Positions 6,078-8,086 of a stretch of 8,086 nucleotides of DNA are shown here, in pieces. This DNA comes from CAYLUN01 sp964386865. Lineage in GTDB: Bacteria > Verrucomicrobiota > Kiritimatiellia > RFP12 > UBA1067. The stretch covers positions 1 through 8,086 of the forward strand of contig CAYLUN010000165.1 of the NCBI GenBank assembly GCA_964386865.1, written 5' to 3'. The notes beneath the pieces were generated by a model. That model was given only the letters and a program-made list of their open reading frames with translations. It was not told the DNA's origin and made no database searches. The translations under genes and the position numbers were made by a program. Each line of letters opens with the position of its first letter. Positions within the stretch are counted from its first letter, which is position 1.

Positions 6078-6776
6078 CTAACTCATGTACAAAATTCGCC
6101 CGCACATCTGGCACGGCACGATGCCCTGGTTGCGCCGCACCATCTGACCCACCGAGGGCGGCTGCACCAGGTGGCAGCCGTTGCACACGCCGTCGGGCTG
6201 CAAGCTGACCACGACCGGCCAGCGCTTGGTGCGCAGCCGCTCGTAGTACAAGATGAACTGGGGCGTAACCTTCTTGACCGCCTCGGCGCGCTCGGCCTCG
6301 GCCTTGACCAGCTCCGCCTTCACGTCTGCCAGGCGCGCGTCCAGCTCGGCCGTGTAGCCATTCACGACGCCCTGATCGTCCTTCAGCTTCGCATCGGCCT
6401 CGGCCACGCGGTGCTTGACGGGAATCACCTCGTCCATCGCGGCCAGCTGGCGGGCTTCGTAGGTGTCGATCTCGCCCTCGATCTTGGCGATCTCGAGGTT
6501 GTAGATCTGGAATTCCTTGTTGGTCTTGAGCGAAGCCTGATTCTGCTTGAGCGACTGAATCTTGTCGCGCCGCACCTTCACTTCCAACTCCGCCTCATTG
6601 ACCCTCAACTGGGCATTCTTCAACTCCGCCTTCGCACGCTCCAAAACTTCTTTCGCGCCGTTCAGGCGCTCCTGCTCTTGGACTTTGCGTTGGGGAATGT
6701 CACGTATTTCCTGCTGCAGGCCTCGGATGCGACCATCGATTTCCTGCAGGTCGAGCAACGGTTGAACGACACTCAC
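6078..6776 (-). CDS. Coiled-coil protein with C4-type zinc ribbon (DUF164 / zf-RING_7 family)
   Basis: This gene encodes 232 residues from the chosen GTG at 6776. A TTG at 6800 would add eight residues, but GGAAGGA lies inside that extension, 9 nt before the GTG, and is an excellent ribosome binding site for it. Residues from about 10 to 170 are Glu/Lys/Ala/Gln-rich heptad-like sequence expected to form a long antiparallel coiled coil, with the family-typical TNKEFQIYNLEI near 85-96. The C-terminus carries two CxxC pairs, CNGC (198-201) and CQMC (222-225), forming one four-cysteine zinc site; the protein ends shortly after. Length matches the family (about 230-250). The family is widespread; a nucleic-acid-binding role is often suggested but, as far as I know, not settled. 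It lies between uvrA and rnpB on the same strand, with its own promoter, and its stop codon is about 64 bp from the start of rnpB, so the two may share a transcript. Confidence 0.93.
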   Translation of the reverse strand: MSVVQPLLDLQEIDGRIRGLQQEIRDIPQRKVQEQERLNGAKEVLERAKAELKNAQLRVNEAELEVKVRRDKIQSLKQNQASLKTNKEFQIYNLEIAKIEGEIDTYEARQLAAMDEVIPVKHRVAEADAKLKDDQGVVNGYTAELDARLADVKAELVKAEAERAEAVKKVTPQFILYYERLRTKRWPVVVSLQPDGVCNGCHLVQPPSVGQMVRRNQGIVPCQMCGRILYMS

Positions 6777-6778
6777 TG

Positions 6779-6787
6779 CGGCACTTC
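6779..6787 (-). promoter_or_regulatory. Ribosome binding site setting the zinc-ribbon gene start
   Basis: The - strand carries GGAAGGA with its 3' end about 9 nt from GTG at 6776. It lies within the longer TTG-started reading frame, which argues that the TTG at 6800 is not the true start. Confidence 0.6.
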
Positions 6788-6827
6788 CTTCCGGATACAA
6801 CTGATAAAGATCACGTATGAGCCTTTT

Positions 6828-6856
6828 AGGATACCGGATCGGCCCGCCCGCGTCAA
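6828..6856 (-). promoter_or_regulatory. Putative sigma-70-type promoter of the zinc-ribbon gene, possibly also of rnpB
   Basis: On the - strand, TTGACG (6856-6851, 5 of 6 consensus bases) is separated by exactly 17 bp from TATCCT (6833-6828, 4 of 6). A start near 6821 would give a leader of about 45 nt to the GTG at 6776. It lies in the gap of about 105 bp after the uvrA stop codon, the natural place for it. Confidence 0.6.
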
Positions 6857-6881
6857 ATCCCTATCTCGGATATTTACGCGC

Positions 6882-8086
6882 TCACACCAGCCGCTTGAGG
6901 AAGCGCCCCGTGAACGACTCGGCGCAGGCCGCGACCTGCTCCGGGGTGCCGGCCGCCACCAGCCGTCCGCCCTCGTCGCCGCCGCCGGGGCCGAGGTCGA
7001 TGATGTGGTCCGCGCACTTGACCACGTCGAGGTTGTGCTCGATCACCACCACCGTGTTGCCGGAGGCGCGCAGCCGCAGCAGCAGCTCCAGCAGCTTGTG
7101 CACGTCCGCGAAGTGCAGGCCCGTCGTGGGCTCGTCCAGCAGGTACAGCGTCTTGCCCGTCGCCCGCTTCGACAGCTCGGCGGCCAGCTTGATGCGCTGC
7201 GCCTCGCCGCCCGAGAGCGTGGTCGAGGACTGGCCCAAGTGGACGTAGCCGAGGCCGACCTCCGACAGCGTGCGCAGCTTGTTGGCGACCAGCGGCACGG
7301 CCTGGAAGAACTCCAGCGCGTCGTCGACCGTCATGTCCAGCACCTCGGCGATGCTCTTGCCCCCGTAGCGCACCTCCAGCGTCTCGCGGTTGTAGCGCTG
7401 GCCGCCGCACTGCTCGCACGTCACGTACACGTCCGGCAGGAAGTGCATCTCGAGGCAGCGCATGCCGTCGCCCTGGCACACCTCGCAGCGGCCGCCTTTG
7501 ACGTTGAAGCTAAACCGGCCCGGCCCGTACCCGCGCACCTTAGACATCGGCGTCGCCGCGAACAGCTCGCGGATCGGCGTGAACGCGCCCGTGTAGGTGA
7601 CCGGGTTGCTGCGCGGCGTGCGGCCGATCGGACTCTGGTCGATCTCGATGACCTTGTCGAGCAAATCCACGCCGGTGATCTTCTTACACGCGCCGGGCTT
7701 CTCCTTGGATCCGTAGAGCGAGCGGAACAAATGCCGTTTGAGGATGTCGCTGATCAGCGTCGACTTGCCCGAGCCCGACACGCCCGTAACGCACACGAAG
7801 CAGCCCAGCGGAAGGTCGACGTCGATGCCCTTGAGGTTGTTCTCCGACGCGCCGACGATCTTGAGCCGAGCCTTGCCCGGCTTGACGCGCTCGCCCGGCG
7901 CCTCGATCTCTAGGCGGCCGGAGAGATACTCGGCGGTCCGCGAGTGCGCGCACGCCAGCAGCCCGTTGAGGTCGCCCTGATACACCACCTCGCCGCCCTG
8001 CCTGCCCGCGCCGGGGCCGAGGTCGATGATATAGTCGGCCGTGCGGATCATCTCCTCGTCGTGCTCGACGATCACCACCGTGTTGC
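6882..8086 (-). CDS. uvrA: UvrABC system protein A, C-terminal part (5' end outside window)
   Basis: UvrA is the damage-recognition ATPase of nucleotide excision repair; as a dimer it loads UvrB on damaged DNA. The frame runs off the right edge, and the 400 whole codons seen are roughly the last 40% of a protein of about 940 residues. Numbered from the first whole codon, the window starts at NTVVIVEHDEEM, the switch-histidine end of the first ATPase. The second ATPase follows: Walker A GVSGSGKST (101-109), the zinc module with CEVC (200-203) and CEQC (223-226) around the conserved FLPDVYVTC, the ABC signature LSGGEAQRIKL (290-300), Walker B LYLLDEPTTGLH (313-324) and a second NTVVVIEHNLDVV near 343-355. 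The C-terminus (TGRFLKRLV) ends at the usual place, so the 3' end is intact. The GTG at 8078 is an internal valine, not a start. No residue expected to be essential is missing in the part seen. Confidence 0.97.
   Translation of the reverse strand, partial: NTVVIVEHDEEMIRTADYIIDLGPGAGRQGGEVVYQGDLNGLLACAHSRTAEYLSGRLEIEAPGERVKPGKARLKIVGASENNLKGIDVDLPLGCFVCVTGVSGSGKSTLISDILKRHLFRSLYGSKEKPGACKKITGVDLLDKVIEIDQSPIGRTPRSNPVTYTGAFTPIRELFAATPMSKVRGYGPGRFSFNVKGGRCEVCQGDGMRCLEMHFLPDVYVTCEQCGGQRYNRETLEVRYGGKSIAEVLDMTVDDALEFFQAVPLVANKLRTLSEVGLGYVHLGQSSTTLSGGEAQRIKLAAELSKRATGKTLYLLDEPTTGLHFADVHKLLELLLRLRASGNTVVVIEHNLDVVKCADHIIDLGPGGGDEGGRLVAAGTPEQVAACAESFTGRFLKRLV

Noticed and set aside
5637..7913. A very long + strand open frame (758 codons)
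   Set aside because: It runs antisense through rnpB, the zinc-ribbon gene and most of the uvrA part. Its product is rich in Arg, His and Leu with no domain pattern, while the opposite strand carries clear families. It is a product of high GC.
8076..8078. GTG start codon for the right-edge gene
   Set aside because: It encodes an internal Val of the conserved NTVVIVEHD motif; the uvrA frame continues past the window edge.

Overview
The window looks like a high-GC chromosomal segment from a Gram-negative member of the PVC group. Kiritimatiellota or another Verrucomicrobia/Lentisphaerae-like lineage is my best guess. The reasons are a large secreted protein made of autotransporter-associated beta-strand repeats that ends in the C-terminal segment typical of such proteins in this group, a secreted-type beta-helix protein beside it, and a signal peptidase I with an extra N-terminal membrane domain. 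This placement is inference; there is no 16S gene or other decisive marker here.

Layout from left to right. (1) Positions 1-1410, + strand: the 3' part of a right-handed beta-helix (pectate-lyase-fold) protein whose start lies outside the window. (2) Positions 1412-4417, - strand: a 1001-residue exported protein with beta-strand repeats, convergent with gene 1 and only 1 bp from it, with its own promoter and a strong ribosome binding site. (3) Positions 4513-5418, - strand: a signal peptidase I homologue in which the residue expected to be the catalytic serine is alanine. (4) Positions 5419-5636: a gene-free stretch with a head-to-head pair of near-identical GC-rich hairpins (REP/BIME-like). 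(5) About 5638-6013, - strand: the RNase P RNA gene rnpB, not a protein gene. (6) Positions 6078-6776, - strand: a coiled-coil protein with a C4 zinc ribbon, preceded by a good sigma-70-type promoter. (7) Positions 6882-8086, - strand: the C-terminal part of uvrA, cut by the window edge.

The right half is housekeeping: nucleotide excision repair (UvrA), tRNA 5' maturation (RNase P) and a zinc-ribbon protein of unsettled role. The left half concerns export and the cell surface: an exported repeat protein, a signal-peptidase-like membrane protein and a probable secreted carbohydrate-active or adhesive beta-helix protein. I see no CRISPR array, phage, insertion sequence, toxin-antitoxin pair or defence island. 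The points most worth following up are the Ser-to-Ala change in the signal peptidase, the unusual architecture of the RNase P RNA (no P18 helix, one additional hairpin) and the paired inverted hairpins just downstream of it.
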